From: Polaribacter butkevichii
GTDB taxonomy: Bacteria > Bacteroidota > Bacteroidia > Flavobacteriales > Flavobacteriaceae
Direction: 5' to 3'
Length of the DNA: 64,000 nucleotides
Assembly: GCF_038024105.1 (NCBI RefSeq)
Contig: NZ_CP150661.1
Span: 1 to 64,000 of the forward strand
Under the pieces are notes generated by a model that saw nothing but the letters and a program-made list of their open reading frames with translations, was not told where the DNA came from and searched no databases. The translations under genes and the position numbers were made by a program. Positions 1 to 8,879 of this stretch are shown here, piece by piece (the stretch's first letter is position 1; every line of letters begins with the position of its first letter).

Positions 1-1428
1 ATGAATGTAACTGCTGACTCTGTTTGGAATGAATGTCTGTCTTTTATCAAAGACAACATAAAACCACAAGCGTATAAAACTTGGTTCGAACCAATAAAGC
101 CAGTTAAACTTTCAGGAGAAGCATTAACAATACAGGTTCCTAGTAAGTTTTTTTATGAATGGTTAGAAGAACATTACATTAAATTATTGCGTGTTGCCTT
201 GGTAAGACAATTAGGTAATGATGCCAAATTGATTTACGATGTAAAAATGGAAAACAATTATAGCAGTAATAGACCGCAAATTGTTAAAATTCCGAGTTCA
301 AATAGAGATCCGTTAAAGCCACAGCGAGTTACAGTTCCTTTAGAATCTAATAAAAGAGAATTAAGAAATCCGTTTGTAATTCCAGGATTGCAAAAAGTAA
401 AGATTGAGTCTCAATTAAACCCAAATTATAGTTTTGCAAACTTTATAGAAGGAGATTCTAATAGATTGGCACGTTCTGCTGGTATGGCTGTAGCAAATAA
501 GCCAGGTGGAACCTCTTTTAATCCATTATTAATTTATGGTGGAGTAGGTTTAGGGAAAACACATTTAGCACATGCTATTGGGGTTGATATTAAAGATAAA
601 TATCCAGATAAAACAGTATTATATATTTCTTCAGAAAAGTTTACACAACAATTTATAGACTCTGTAAAATCAAATACAAGAAACGATTTTATTCATTTCT
701 ATCAAATGATTGATGTGTTACTTATTGATGATGTACAATTTTTATCAGGAAAAGCAGGAACACAAGATGTTTTCTTCCATATTTTTAACCATTTACATCA
801 AAATGGAAAACAGGTAATTTTAACTTCGGATAAAGCACCTGTAGATATGCAAGATATAGAACAACGTTTATTGTCTCGTTTTAAATGGGGATTATCTGCA
901 GAGTTACAAGCACCAGATTACGAAACTAGAATTTCTATTTTACAAAATAAATTGTACAGAGATGGTGTAGAAATGCCAGAAGATATTGTAGAATATATTG
1001 CTAAAAATATAAAATCTAACGTTAGAGAATTAGAAGGTGTTGTTATTTCTATGATTGCACAAGCTTCTTTTAATAGAAAAGAATTTTCTGTAGAATTGGC
1101 AAAACAGATTGTAGATAAGTTTGTAAAAAACACCAAGAAAGAAGTTTCTATAGATTATATTCAGAAAGAAGTTTCTAAATATTTTGATATGGATGTAGCT
1201 ACTTTACAATCTAAAACACGTAAACGTCATATTGTACAAGCGCGTCAATTAGCTATGTTTTTTGCTAAAAGATTAACAAAAACATCTTTAGCAAGTATTG
1301 GTAATCAAATTGGACAAAGAGATCATGCCACGGTATTACATGCTTGTAAAACGGTAGACAACTTAACGGAAACGGATAAGCAGTTTAAAAAATACGTAGA
1401 AGATTTAACTAAAAAATTGACTTTCTAA
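1..1428 (+). CDS. dnaA: Chromosomal replication initiator DnaA
   Basis: DnaA binds DnaA boxes at oriC, melts the origin and recruits the helicase. The 475-residue protein has the normal layout: an N-terminal interaction domain (about 1-85), a variable linker, an AAA+ domain with Walker A GGVGLGKT (180-187) and Walker B VLLIDD (239-244), and a C-terminal DNA-binding domain with the signature QRDHATVLHA near residue 440. The ATG is the first base of the window, so the promoter and any upstream oriC lie outside. A strong hairpin terminator follows 36 bp after the stop. Very confident. Confidence 0.98.
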   Translation: MNVTADSVWNECLSFIKDNIKPQAYKTWFEPIKPVKLSGEALTIQVPSKFFYEWLEEHYIKLLRVALVRQLGNDAKLIYDVKMENNYSSNRPQIVKIPSSNRDPLKPQRVTVPLESNKRELRNPFVIPGLQKVKIESQLNPNYSFANFIEGDSNRLARSAGMAVANKPGGTSFNPLLIYGGVGLGKTHLAHAIGVDIKDKYPDKTVLYISSEKFTQQFIDSVKSNTRNDFIHFYQMIDVLLIDDVQFLSGKAGTQDVFFHIFNHLHQNGKQVILTSDKAPVDMQDIEQRLLSRFKWGLSAELQAPDYETRISILQNKLYRDGVEMPEDIVEYIAKNIKSNVRELEGVVISMIAQASFNRKEFSVELAKQIVDKFVKNTKKEVSIDYIQKEVSKYFDMDVATLQSKTRKRHIVQARQLAMFFAKRLTKTSLASIGNQIGQRDHATVLHACKTVDNLTETDKQFKKYVEDLTKKLTF

Positions 1429-1464
1429 AAAGACAATTTTTTAGTAACTTATTGATATTTAACT

Positions 1465-1493
1465 TTACGCTCTTAAATTTTTTAAGAGCGTAA
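1465..1493 (+). terminator. Terminator after dnaA
   Basis: A perfect 13-bp stem (TTACGCTCTTAAA pairing with TTTAAGAGCGTAA) with a 3-base loop is followed by a T-rich stretch, 36 bp after the dnaA stop. Confidence 0.8.
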
Positions 1494-1524
1494 TTGTTTC
1501 TTACTTTAATCAAAAATTATTTTT

Positions 1525-1977
1525 ATGCAAAAAATATTAATGGTTTGCTTAGGTAACATTTGTCGTTCTCCTTTAGCACAAGGAATTTTAGAGTCTAAAG
1601 TAAACTCTAAAAAAGTAATGGTAGATTCTGCAGGTACAGCAGCGTATCATGTTGGCAACCTTGCAGATAAACGTTCTATAGAAGTTGCTAAAAAATATGG
1701 TATTGATATTACGAATCAAAGAGCCAGAAAATTTGTTGTAAAAGATTTTGATGAATTCGATATTATTTTTGCAATGGATGATAGCAATTACCAAAACATA
1801 CTTTCATTAGCCAGAAATAAAGAAGATGAACAGAAAGTAAGAATGATTTTAAATGAAATAGAACCTAATAAAAACCTGAGTGTACCAGACCCATATTATG
1901 GCGGTAATCAAGGTTTTGAAAACGTATATAAAATGCTAGATGAAGCTTGCAATGTAATTGTTAGTAATTTATCTTAA
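1525..1977 (+). CDS. Low-molecular-weight protein tyrosine phosphatase
   Basis: A 150-residue cytosolic phosphatase. The catalytic P-loop CLGNICRS is at residues 8-15, giving the C(X)5R signature with nucleophile Cys8 and Arg14. The late VPDPYYGG segment holds the general-acid aspartate of the DP loop. The length is normal for the family. Members dephosphorylate tyrosine kinases of polysaccharide export or other phosphoproteins; no kinase or capsule gene is adjacent, so the substrate is unknown. It lies between dnaA and the RsmI-like methyltransferase on the same strand. Confidence 0.93.
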   Translation: MQKILMVCLGNICRSPLAQGILESKVNSKKVMVDSAGTAAYHVGNLADKRSIEVAKKYGIDITNQRARKFVVKDFDEFDIIFAMDDSNYQNILSLARNKEDEQKVRMILNEIEPNKNLSVPDPYYGGNQGFENVYKMLDEACNVIVSNLS

Positions 1978-2068
1978 AAACTTTCTGTATTTTTAGCACT
2001 AAAGAAGTGAATATTTCATTTTTTTATTTGTAGAAATTCCTTAAAAATCCATTTATAAAATAGAAACA

Positions 2069-2773
2069 ATGATTGGTAAACTGTATTTAATCCCCACCAC
2101 TTTAGGCGATACTGAACCTTTAGAAGTAATGCCTTTATCGGTTAAAAAAGTAGTTGAACAAATTGATTATTATATTGTTGAAAATGAAAAATCAGCAAGA
2201 AGATTTATCAAGAAAATTTCACCTAAAAAATCACAACCATCCCTTCAATTAATGTTGTTAGATAAATATGCCGAAGAATTAGAAACTTCTAGATATTTAG
2301 ATGTTTGTAAAGAAGGAATCAATGTTGGTTTACTTTCTGAAGCAGGAGTGCCTGCAATTGCAGATCCTGGAGCAAGTATTGTAAAACTGGCACACGAAAA
2401 CAATATACGTGTAATTCCTTTGGTAGGACCGTCATCTATTTTAATGGCAATGATGAGTTCTGGTATGAACGGACAAAATTTTGCTTTTAATGGGTATTTA
2501 CCTATTGATAAATCGGATAGAAAAAAGGCTTTAAAAGATTTAGAAAAGCTTTCTAATGATAAAAATCAATCGCAAATTTTTATAGAAACTCCTTATCGAA
2601 ATGAAAAAATGTTGGCAGATTTAAAAGCCACATTATCACCCACTACAAATTTATGTATTGCAGCAGATATTACGTTGCCAACAGAATATATTAAAACCTT
2701 GATGGTTAAAGATTGGAAACATCAGCAACCAGATTTACACAAAAAACCAGCAATCTTTATTATTCAGAAATAG
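2069..2773 (+). CDS. RsmI-like SAM-dependent methyltransferase
   Basis: A tetrapyrrole-methylase-fold protein of 234 residues related to RsmI, the enzyme that 2'-O-methylates C1402 of 16S rRNA. Visible family motifs are SEAGVPAIADPG near residues 90-101 and GPSSILMAMMSSG near 119-131, which form the SAM site. It is about 45-50 residues shorter than RsmI of E. coli and lacks the C-terminal extension, so its target may be rRNA or something else. The ATG start lies 91 bp after the phosphatase gene. Confidence 0.85.
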   Translation: MIGKLYLIPTTLGDTEPLEVMPLSVKKVVEQIDYYIVENEKSARRFIKKISPKKSQPSLQLMLLDKYAEELETSRYLDVCKEGINVGLLSEAGVPAIADPGASIVKLAHENNIRVIPLVGPSSILMAMMSSGMNGQNFAFNGYLPIDKSDRKKALKDLEKLSNDKNQSQIFIETPYRNEKMLADLKATLSPTTNLCIAADITLPTEYIKTLMVKDWKHQQPDLHKKPAIFIIQK

Positions 2774-2798
2774 CTTGTATTTTATATAAAAATAACAC

Positions 2799-2847
2799 AA
2801 AAAAGGTTTAATGTTTTCTTATAAAAGATACATAAAGCCTTTTTTTA
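2799..2847. terminator. Bidirectional terminator between convergent genes
   Basis: AAAAAAGG with an adjacent TTTA pairs with TAAA-G-CCTTTTTT (one bulged G) around a long loop. Run of A on one side and T on the other serve both the methyltransferase gene (+) and the hydrolase gene (-). Confidence 0.6.
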
Positions 2848-2868
2848 TTTGAATTAAAAGAGGTTTTT

Positions 2869-3489
2869 TTAAACAATAGGGTTTTGGTCTGCTTCTATAT
2901 TAGAAACATCATACCCACCAAAGCTTTTTAAATAAGATTTAATGGTAGCTCCGTAAGCGTCAGAAAAACCATCCAAACCATTGCTACGTAAAAATTTTTT
3001 TACATTACCTGCACCACTTAAATGAGCTGCAGCTAATATCCCAGATTCTGTAACTTTAATTCCGTTTATAACTTTGCCAACAGAGCGTCTAATATCTTTT
3101 CTTAAAATCCATTTATTTACTTTACATAAAGCTATAAAAGCTTTTTCTTGCAATTCTGGATTATTTAAAAAGGCTTGTGTGTTGTAAATTTTAAAACGGT
3201 GTAAAGTAGTTCTACCAAATTGATATTTTCCTAAATATCCTAATGTGTTTACTACGGTATATTTTCCTTGAGATTCTTTAAAAGCCAATGCTTCTTTAAA
3301 ACCTACAAAATCCTTTTGTAAATAAGGAATGTTATAATCCACAAATTTTGGAAAGGTAATTTTGTTGTTAGTACCTATTTTTTTATCAATAGACGTTGCG
3401 TTGATAAATCCTAAAAATACGATACTTAAAAATAAAAACTTTTTGATAAATGTTATTTTTCTGTTTTGCGGGTGCAAAGGTATAATCAA
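2869..3489 (-). CDS. Secreted lysozyme-fold peptidoglycan hydrolase
   Basis: A 206-residue protein with an N-terminal hydrophobic segment (about residues 14-31) that acts as signal peptide or anchor. The motif FKESQGKY gives a candidate catalytic Glu72, followed by GKYQFG (87-92), the arrangement seen in lysozyme-like transglycosylases. It probably cleaves peptidoglycan glycan strands in the periplasm. No ATG precedes the signal sequence in frame; the start is TTG at 3489 (another TTG at 3477 is possible). It is the last gene of a minus-strand cell-wall group with the DUF2279 gene and mltG. Substrate specificity is inferred. Confidence 0.72.
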   Translation of the reverse strand: MIIPLHPQNRKITFIKKFLFLSIVFLGFINATSIDKKIGTNNKITFPKFVDYNIPYLQKDFVGFKEALAFKESQGKYTVVNTLGYLGKYQFGRTTLHRFKIYNTQAFLNNPELQEKAFIALCKVNKWILRKDIRRSVGKVINGIKVTESGILAAAHLSGAGNVKKFLRSNGLDGFSDAYGATIKSYLKSFGGYDVSNIEADQNPIV

Positions 3490-3526
3490 AAAACAATTAT
3501 ACTGATAATCAATATGTTAAAGTTTA

Positions 3527-4429
3527 CTAAAAATACAGATAATGAAATTTAATTCCTTTTTTGGTATTAATTTCAAGTGTTGGAGCAGGTATTTTTATGA
3601 AGTTTACAACAGAAAAGACAGATTTTAAGAATTCCGAATTTGTCTTAATTTTGGTTAAATCTAAGTCTAAACTTAGGTAGAATTGTCTGTAAGGATTGTG
3701 TAGCGTTGTGTTTGCAGCGTTTGAGTTTCCATAAAGCATTCCTTCGGCGCCATAACCTAAAGCAACATTTAACCATTTAGGAAACGTACTTTTCTTGTTA
3801 AAAGACCAAATATTTGCAGAAAGCCAATACGTTTGTCCGTTGTAATCTTTTAAAGCTTGTTGTAAATAATTTTCACCTAAAGTATTTGGCCGTTGTTTTG
3901 CGTATTCTGTTTGATGAAAAGAGTATTTTACGGTAATACGTTGCTCTCCCCAAAGTAATTCTTGACCAATTAATAAACCGGTTCCTGTGGCATTCGCAAG
4001 AATATCTCCAGGTGATGCTCCCCATTCTTCAGAAAAACCATCTAAAATTTCTACAGCAGTTAAAAAAGCAAAACCAGAGGTTGCCCCGTAAATTAATTGA
4101 TTCTTTTTAGAAACACCAGCCCAATCTAATGCTTCCATACCAATTTTACCCACATAGTAAGAAGTCATCATATGCCCAACTTTATCCATTTGTTTCCAGT
4201 CGTTATTATCATTTTTTAAATGAAAACTAGAACGTGGGTAATCTTTATACCAAAGTTGATTTAAAGCGATTAATGCACCACCCGTCATTACACTTTCTGT
4301 AATTATAATGGCATTTCTTCTCTTTGTATTTAACGTATCAGATTTTTTATAAAAGGACGCGTTTTGTGCACACAAAGAAAATGTAGAAAAGAATAGTATA
4401 AAACGGAAAATTATTTTTTTGCTTTTCAA
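3527..4429 (-). CDS. DUF2279 family (YfiM-like) exported protein
   Basis: A 300-residue protein with a clean signal peptide (residues 1-21, ending near LCAQ). The segment MDKVGHMMTSYYVGKIG followed by small-residue-rich helices is typical of DUF2279, a periplasmic or membrane-associated family of unknown function. The C-terminus (THLHN..FHYLYF-type, beta-rich with an aromatic end) could be embedded in or associated with the outer membrane. The start is TTG directly before the signal peptide; no upstream ATG fits. It lies 17 bp after mltG, so co-transcription is likely. Confidence 0.75.
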   Translation of the reverse strand: MKSKKIIFRFILFFSTFSLCAQNASFYKKSDTLNTKRRNAIIITESVMTGGALIALNQLWYKDYPRSSFHLKNDNNDWKQMDKVGHMMTSYYVGKIGMEALDWAGVSKKNQLIYGATSGFAFLTAVEILDGFSEEWGASPGDILANATGTGLLIGQELLWGEQRITVKYSFHQTEYAKQRPNTLGENYLQQALKDYNGQTYWLSANIWSFNKKSTFPKWLNVALGYGAEGMLYGNSNAANTTLHNPYRQFYLSLDLDLTKIKTNSEFLKSVFSVVNFIKIPAPTLEINTKKGIKFHYLYF

Positions 4430-4446
4430 ACCTAATTATTTAAGAA

Positions 4447-5475
4447 CTATCTATTAATTCTTTGTTTGTTCATCCAGCTATGATATTTAGCGGCATTTCT
4501 ATTGTGTTGCGCAAGTGATTTTGCAAAAGTATGATACCCAATTTTATCTACACTTGCACACATATAAAAGTAATTGTGTTTTTGTGCGTTTAAAACTCCG
4601 TCTATGGCAGAAATGTCTGGCATAGAGATAAGAGTAGGAGGTAATCCTTTATTTTTATAGGTGTTGTAAGGTGAGTTAATTTCTAAATCTGCAGTTAGTA
4701 CTCTTTTTACTACATAATCTTGTCCTTTAAGTTCTTTAACACAATAAATAATGGTAGGATCTGCTTGTAAAGGCCACCCTTTTTGTAACCTATTTAAGTA
4801 CAAACCAGCTACTATTGGTCTTTCTACTTTTTTTGCGGTTTCTTTTTGAACTATAGATGCCAAAGTAATTACTTCTTCTTTTGTTAAATTTAAGGCTTTT
4901 GCTTTTTGCAATCTACTAGCATTCCAAAAACGATTGTATTCTTTAAAAATCTTATCTCTAAAGTTGTTGGCAGAAGTAGTCCAATAAAATTGATAACTAT
5001 TAGGAATAAAAATTTGCAGCACCGATTTTTCTGTCAGGTTATTTTTTGATAAAAAATCTTTGTCTTTAAAAGAAGTTAATAAGGTAATGGAATCTGTTTC
5101 TAACTGTTCTGCAATTCTACCAGCTAATTTTTCTAGTGTATCTTGGTTGTTAAAAGAAAGTTTTACCGGTGTTTGGTTACCACTTCTTAATAAATTAATT
5201 AAATCATTATTAGACATGCCTTCTTTTAAAAGATATCTACCCGGTTTTGGTTTCGAGAAATTTTTCTTAGCAGCAACTAAAAGAAAAGTGTTTTTATTTT
5301 TAGAATAATCAGCGATTTTGTCTTTCACATCAATTAAACTATCAGAAGAATATACATATAAAACGGTGTCTTTAGTAATTGCTTTACCAAATATTTTTTG
5401 ATAGTAATTATAACCTATCATACCACCAATAAAAATAACGGTAGCTATAACTGCGTATATAAATTTTTTGCTCAA
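4447..5475 (-). CDS. mltG: Endolytic transglycosylase MltG
   Basis: MltG cleaves nascent glycan strands next to the inner membrane and ends their elongation. The 342-residue protein has one N-terminal membrane helix (about 5-22), a LysM-like region, and the catalytic YceG domain with IVQKETA (Glu212 the catalytic residue by family comparison) and LQADPTIIY (236-244). Length and layout are normal. The start is TTG at 5475; the reading frame has no better ATG upstream. It heads the minus-strand group with the DUF2279 and lysozyme-fold genes. Confidence 0.94.
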   Translation of the reverse strand: MSKKFIYAVIATVIFIGGMIGYNYYQKIFGKAITKDTVLYVYSSDSLIDVKDKIADYSKNKNTFLLVAAKKNFSKPKPGRYLLKEGMSNNDLINLLRSGNQTPVKLSFNNQDTLEKLAGRIAEQLETDSITLLTSFKDKDFLSKNNLTEKSVLQIFIPNSYQFYWTTSANNFRDKIFKEYNRFWNASRLQKAKALNLTKEEVITLASIVQKETAKKVERPIVAGLYLNRLQKGWPLQADPTIIYCVKELKGQDYVVKRVLTADLEINSPYNTYKNKGLPPTLISMPDISAIDGVLNAQKHNYFYMCASVDKIGYHTFAKSLAQHNRNAAKYHSWMNKQRINR

Positions 5476-5505
5476 TGTATTTTTTAATTTTTTAGAGTTG
5501 CGAAA

Positions 5506-6030
5506 TTACTCTTTTATCAGCTGAAATAAAACTTCATCTTTAAATTTTCCTTCGGATAAAATCCAATCTTTTTTAACACCCACTTTTAGAAAATGATGTT
5601 TGGTAAAAAGAGAGATGCTTTTAAGGTTGTTAGAAGTAATGTTAGCATACAATTGATGCACATTTAAGTATGTAAAAGCATAGGCAATTAAAAGAGATAA
5701 AGCTTCAGAAGCAAATCCGTTTTGTTGATATTTTGGGTGAATTAAAACTCCAATTCCGGCTCTTTTGTGCATTGGGTTATAATCGAAAACATCAATCATA
5801 CCCAGTTGTTTTTTAGTAGAGCTTTCTTCTATTAATAAACGTAATTGTTTGGCTTCGTAAATATCTAAATGAGCATTTTCTAAATACTGTCTTAAAATAA
5901 ATTTAGAAAAAGGAGTTTGTGTATGGCTAATTTCCCAAAAAGATTCATTGTTTTCTATTTGATATAGAAAGTCTAAATCTTCGGGTTCTAAAGCACGTAA
6001 GTTTATTTTTTTACCGTTTAAAGTCTTCAT
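5506..6030 (-). CDS. GNAT family N-acetyltransferase (RimJ/RimL-like)
   Basis: A 174-residue cytosolic acetyltransferase. The acetyl-CoA-binding region KRAGIGVLIHPKYQQNGFAS (about 90-109) has the R/Q-x-x-G-x-G/A pattern, and the C-terminal NLKSISLFTKHHFLKVG segment matches RimJ/RimL-type enzymes. The acceptor (protein N-terminus or small amine) cannot be told. ATG start; 31 bp upstream of mltG on the same strand. Confidence 0.87.
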   Translation of the reverse strand: MKTLNGKKINLRALEPEDLDFLYQIENNESFWEISHTQTPFSKFILRQYLENAHLDIYEAKQLRLLIEESSTKKQLGMIDVFDYNPMHKRAGIGVLIHPKYQQNGFASEALSLLIAYAFTYLNVHQLYANITSNNLKSISLFTKHHFLKVGVKKDWILSEGKFKDEVLFQLIKE

Positions 6031-6153
6031 TTTTTCTAAAATTGGTTTTCTTAAAAGAAAATTTAATAAGCAAATAGATTATAAAATGCAAAATACGGAA
6101 TTAAAAAATCTTAAACAGCTTAGAGTCGCACAGAAAGACTTTTTAATATTCGT

Positions 6154-7443
6154 TTAACAATCATGATATTCTTTACCAAATACTACTTTTTTTCTTGTTA
6201 CTTTTTCTATTTTTAAAGCGTATTTATCAAAGAGATTACAAGCTCCATAAAAAATAGGGGAATTCTGTGTTTTAGTATTTGTTATGATTTCTAGATTCGC
6301 ACCACCACTTCCTTTTGCTGGTAAAATATTTTGTATATAGAATGAATTTATTTCAGCAATATCAAATACTTGTGCCATGTTGTTACTAGAAAAGCCTATT
6401 TTTTTATTTTTATCATCAACCCAAATAATGGTGTTCTTTTTAAATTGAATATTTATTTTTTCTGGTCTTTTTTTTATGTACTTATTTTTCTTGTAATCAC
6501 CAGATATTGTTATATTTCCTTGTAATAATAAGAAGTTAGAAATAACCATAACTTCTTCGTAACCTTCATTGTGTAATAATGCTGGGTATTCTCTTTTATT
6601 CTCTATAGATAAAGAAGTATAGCCACCATTAAATAGCCAATCACTGTCATACGTATAACAAATTGACAAGTGCATACCTGTTAAATTGAAATTTATATTT
6701 TTTTGATCTGCTCTTTCATATCCGTTATTCATTTTACTGCTAGCTAAATCTGTGTTTAAAATTTTCTTTAGCTGTATATAACTTTCATCCGTTGCTGTGC
6801 TATTAAAGCAATGTGTGTAAAAGTGTAGCACAGGAACATCAGTTCTAGCATTATCAAAATAAGCACTAAAATCTTTTAAAAGTATATTTCCAATACGCAC
6901 AGGAGCATTAAATTTTAGTATTTTTTGTCCGTATGGCGATTTTTCAAATAATGTATTTTTATTTTTTTCTAATTCATCATAAGTAGTATCCCATGAAATG
7001 AATTGTTTGGGAGTAGATTGAATTTCAAAACCAAGGTGGTAGTCGTTATAATTAGACGTTAAGATTTTAAAAGTAGGTTGATGATTTTTTCTCCAGATTT
7101 CTTTTTTTAAAACGGTTGTTTTTGCAATGTTTTCAAAGAAAATAGGGTCATTAAAATGAAACTTGGTTGATAATTCCTGATACATTTTACTGAATCCGGT
7201 ATAGGTAACAGGTATAAAATTTTGATGGTGATCAAAAAGGAAAAGATAGGCCACTTTATTATTTCTAATAGTAATGTAGGCATATTGTAAATCTTTTAAA
7301 TGTACGGTACAACTATCTATTCCGCTTGTATCTGTACAAATAATTTGATTGTTTTTTATTTTAACATTTCCCTCATTACTTTCTTTCGGAAATATTTTAG
7401 AATGCTTTTTTTTGGTATTAAAAAGATTTTTAAAAATACTCAT
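6154..7443 (-). CDS. Conserved-looking protein of unknown function, 429 residues
   Basis: I do not recognise this family. The protein has no signal peptide or membrane helix and reads as a soluble, lysine- and asparagine-rich beta-type protein. Its first 100 residues (NQIICTDTSGIDSCTVHLKD, then a short beta-rich stretch) recur in style near the end (KNTIIWVDDKNKKIGFSSNN), so two related beta subdomains are possible. It stands alone on the minus strand between the GNAT gene and the small membrane-protein gene, with an ATG start and about 100-bp spacers at both sides. Confidence 0.6.
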   Translation of the reverse strand: MSIFKNLFNTKKKHSKIFPKESNEGNVKIKNNQIICTDTSGIDSCTVHLKDLQYAYITIRNNKVAYLFLFDHHQNFIPVTYTGFSKMYQELSTKFHFNDPIFFENIAKTTVLKKEIWRKNHQPTFKILTSNYNDYHLGFEIQSTPKQFISWDTTYDELEKNKNTLFEKSPYGQKILKFNAPVRIGNILLKDFSAYFDNARTDVPVLHFYTHCFNSTATDESYIQLKKILNTDLASSKMNNGYERADQKNINFNLTGMHLSICYTYDSDWLFNGGYTSLSIENKREYPALLHNEGYEEVMVISNFLLLQGNITISGDYKKNKYIKKRPEKINIQFKKNTIIWVDDKNKKIGFSSNNMAQVFDIAEINSFYIQNILPAKGSGGANLEIITNTKTQNSPIFYGACNLFDKYALKIEKVTRKKVVFGKEYHDC

Positions 7444-7540
7444 AAACGGTTTTTGTAATGAATGCTAGCATCAAAAAAATACGATCTTTTGATTTTTTTT
7501 AACAGTAACTTCATCAATAGCTATCATTTTAAAGAAACAA

Positions 7541-7792
7541 TTATTTCTTTTTTTCATCATTTTCACGAACTATTATAAAATAGATAACATAAAGCCATCC
7601 AAAAGCACCGTGTAATAATGCATAAAGTATAGATTTATTTCTATCCCAAGAAACAACTATTGCAATTACGCTACCTAATCCAATTCCGTTTTTAAAAAAA
7701 GTTTGTTTAATTCCAGAATTTCCGTTTTCATGACTAAAACATTCAAAAGATAATAATAGTAAGAAAATTAAAATTAGTTTTATTTTAGTCAT
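7541..7792 (-). CDS. Small membrane protein of unknown function
   Basis: An 83-residue protein starting at the ATG at 7792 (MTKIK); a TTG seven codons upstream overlaps the dapF stop but would put charged residues before the signal sequence. An N-terminal hydrophobic segment ends in SFECFSHENG (cleavage or lipid attachment at the Cys is possible), followed by two hydrophobic segments (GSVIAIVVSW and LYALLHGAFGWLYVIYFIIV). The charged C-terminus ends in EKKK. Start is 17 bp after dapF, so probably co-transcribed. Function unknown. Confidence 0.6.
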   Translation of the reverse strand: MTKIKLILIFLLLLSFECFSHENGNSGIKQTFFKNGIGLGSVIAIVVSWDRNKSILYALLHGAFGWLYVIYFIIVRENDEKKK

Positions 7793-7809
7793 TATTTTAT
7801 CCTCAAAAA

Positions 7810-8580
7810 TCAAAAAGAAATACTCCCTTTAAAAACAAAAGTAGCAGGTCCTTTTAAAAACACATTTGTATAAACACCATTTTCTTCAGAAAAAGAGACT
7901 TCTAGATTTCCACCTTCTACAGGTAGCGAAATTAAATTGCTGGTTGTTTTACCTGTTTTATGCATGGCAATGGCAACTGCTGTAACTCCGGTTCCGCAAG
8001 CTAACGTTTCATCTTCTACACCTTTTTCGTAGGTTCTTACTCTAAAAGTAGTATCGTTTATTTGTTGTACAAAATTGACATTACTTCCAGGATCACTATA
8101 AGAATATCTAATTTCTTTTCCTTTATTAAAAACAGGAAATTGATCTAAATCAGCTACTAATTCTACATGATGTTGCGTGCCAGTATAAGCAAAAACTGAG
8201 TTTTCTTTAACGGTAATTTCATCAACATCTATCATTTTTAAAGAAATAATTCCGTTGTTAATTTCAGCTAAATGAGGTCCATCAACAGCAATAAAACGAG
8301 TTTTATCAGTAATAATTTCTAAATACTTTGCAAAAGCAACAGCACATCTACCTCCGTTACCACAGAAAGTCTGACTTCCATCGGCATTAAAATAAATCAT
8401 TTTAAAATCGAAATCGGTGTCATTTTCAATTAAAATAACTCCGTCTGCTCCAACACCAAAATGCCTATCACAAAGTTTAGATATTATTGAGATGTTTTCT
8501 TTTGGGAAAGTTTTTGTTCTGTTATCAATCATAACAAAATCGTTTCCGGTTCCTTGATATTTATAAAATTCTATTTTCAT
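7810..8580 (-). CDS. dapF: Diaminopimelate epimerase DapF
   Basis: Converts LL- to meso-diaminopimelate for lysine and peptidoglycan. The 256-residue protein has both catalytic cysteines in their family motifs: Cys73 in TFCGNGGRCA and Cys195 in ETLACGTGVT. Length is slightly short but normal for Bacteroidetes. ATG start. A TAnnTTTG box (TATATTTG on the minus strand, 8586-8593) lies only a few bases upstream, so the transcript would have almost no leader. The small membrane protein gene follows. Confidence 0.96.
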   Translation of the reverse strand: MKIEFYKYQGTGNDFVMIDNRTKTFPKENISIISKLCDRHFGVGADGVILIENDTDFDFKMIYFNADGSQTFCGNGGRCAVAFAKYLEIITDKTRFIAVDGPHLAEINNGIISLKMIDVDEITVKENSVFAYTGTQHHVELVADLDQFPVFNKGKEIRYSYSDPGSNVNFVQQINDTTFRVRTYEKGVEDETLACGTGVTAVAIAMHKTGKTTSNLISLPVEGGNLEVSFSEENGVYTNVFLKGPATFVFKGSISF

Positions 8581-8675
8581 TAGAACAAATATAATGAGTG
8601 TTTGGTTGGAAATAGAAAGTTTTAGTAAAATATTTTTTTTGATGAAATTTATTTTTTTTTATTTTTAGGAAGTAA

Positions 8676-8779
8676 TTTTTAGCCTCTTAATATTAGAAAT
8701 TGTGAGTAATATTTTAGAAATAAATATTTTTATTTTATTTGTATTTATAGCTAATAACTAGATGTTTAAAGGCTAAAAA
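8676..8779. repeat. 10-bp inverted repeat upstream of degP
   Basis: TTTTTAGCCT at 8676-8685 and its exact reverse complement AGGCTAAAAA at 8770-8779 are 84 bp apart in the dapF-degP divergent spacer. It could be a protein-binding pair or a chance AT-rich match. Confidence 0.4.
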
Positions 8780-8785
8780 AGAAGT

Positions 8786-8857
8786 GTTAAAAAGCGGTTA
8801 AAGTCAGTTAAAGTAGCGTTAAACAGCTTTTTTGAATTTGTTAAAATTGTATCTTTG
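8786..8857 (+). promoter_or_regulatory. degP promoter with phased GTTAAA array
   Basis: GTTAA(A) occurs at 8786, 8797, 8807 and 8818 (steps of 11, 10 and 11 bp) and again at 8840 (22 bp on), all in one orientation. A TAnnTTTG -7 box, TATCTTTG, is at 8850-8857, 23 bp before the degP ATG; the only TTTG upstream is at 8831, closer than the usual spacing. Direct repeats one helical turn apart are the classic binding arrangement of OmpR-family response regulators. The array is seen; the regulator is inferred. Confidence 0.65.
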
Positions 8858-8879
8858 AGTAATTAAAAATGTAAAGATT

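Noticed and set aside
1..1525. oriC or DnaA box cluster near dnaA
   Set aside because: No run of TTATCCACA-like boxes was seen in the window; the upstream side of dnaA is outside it.
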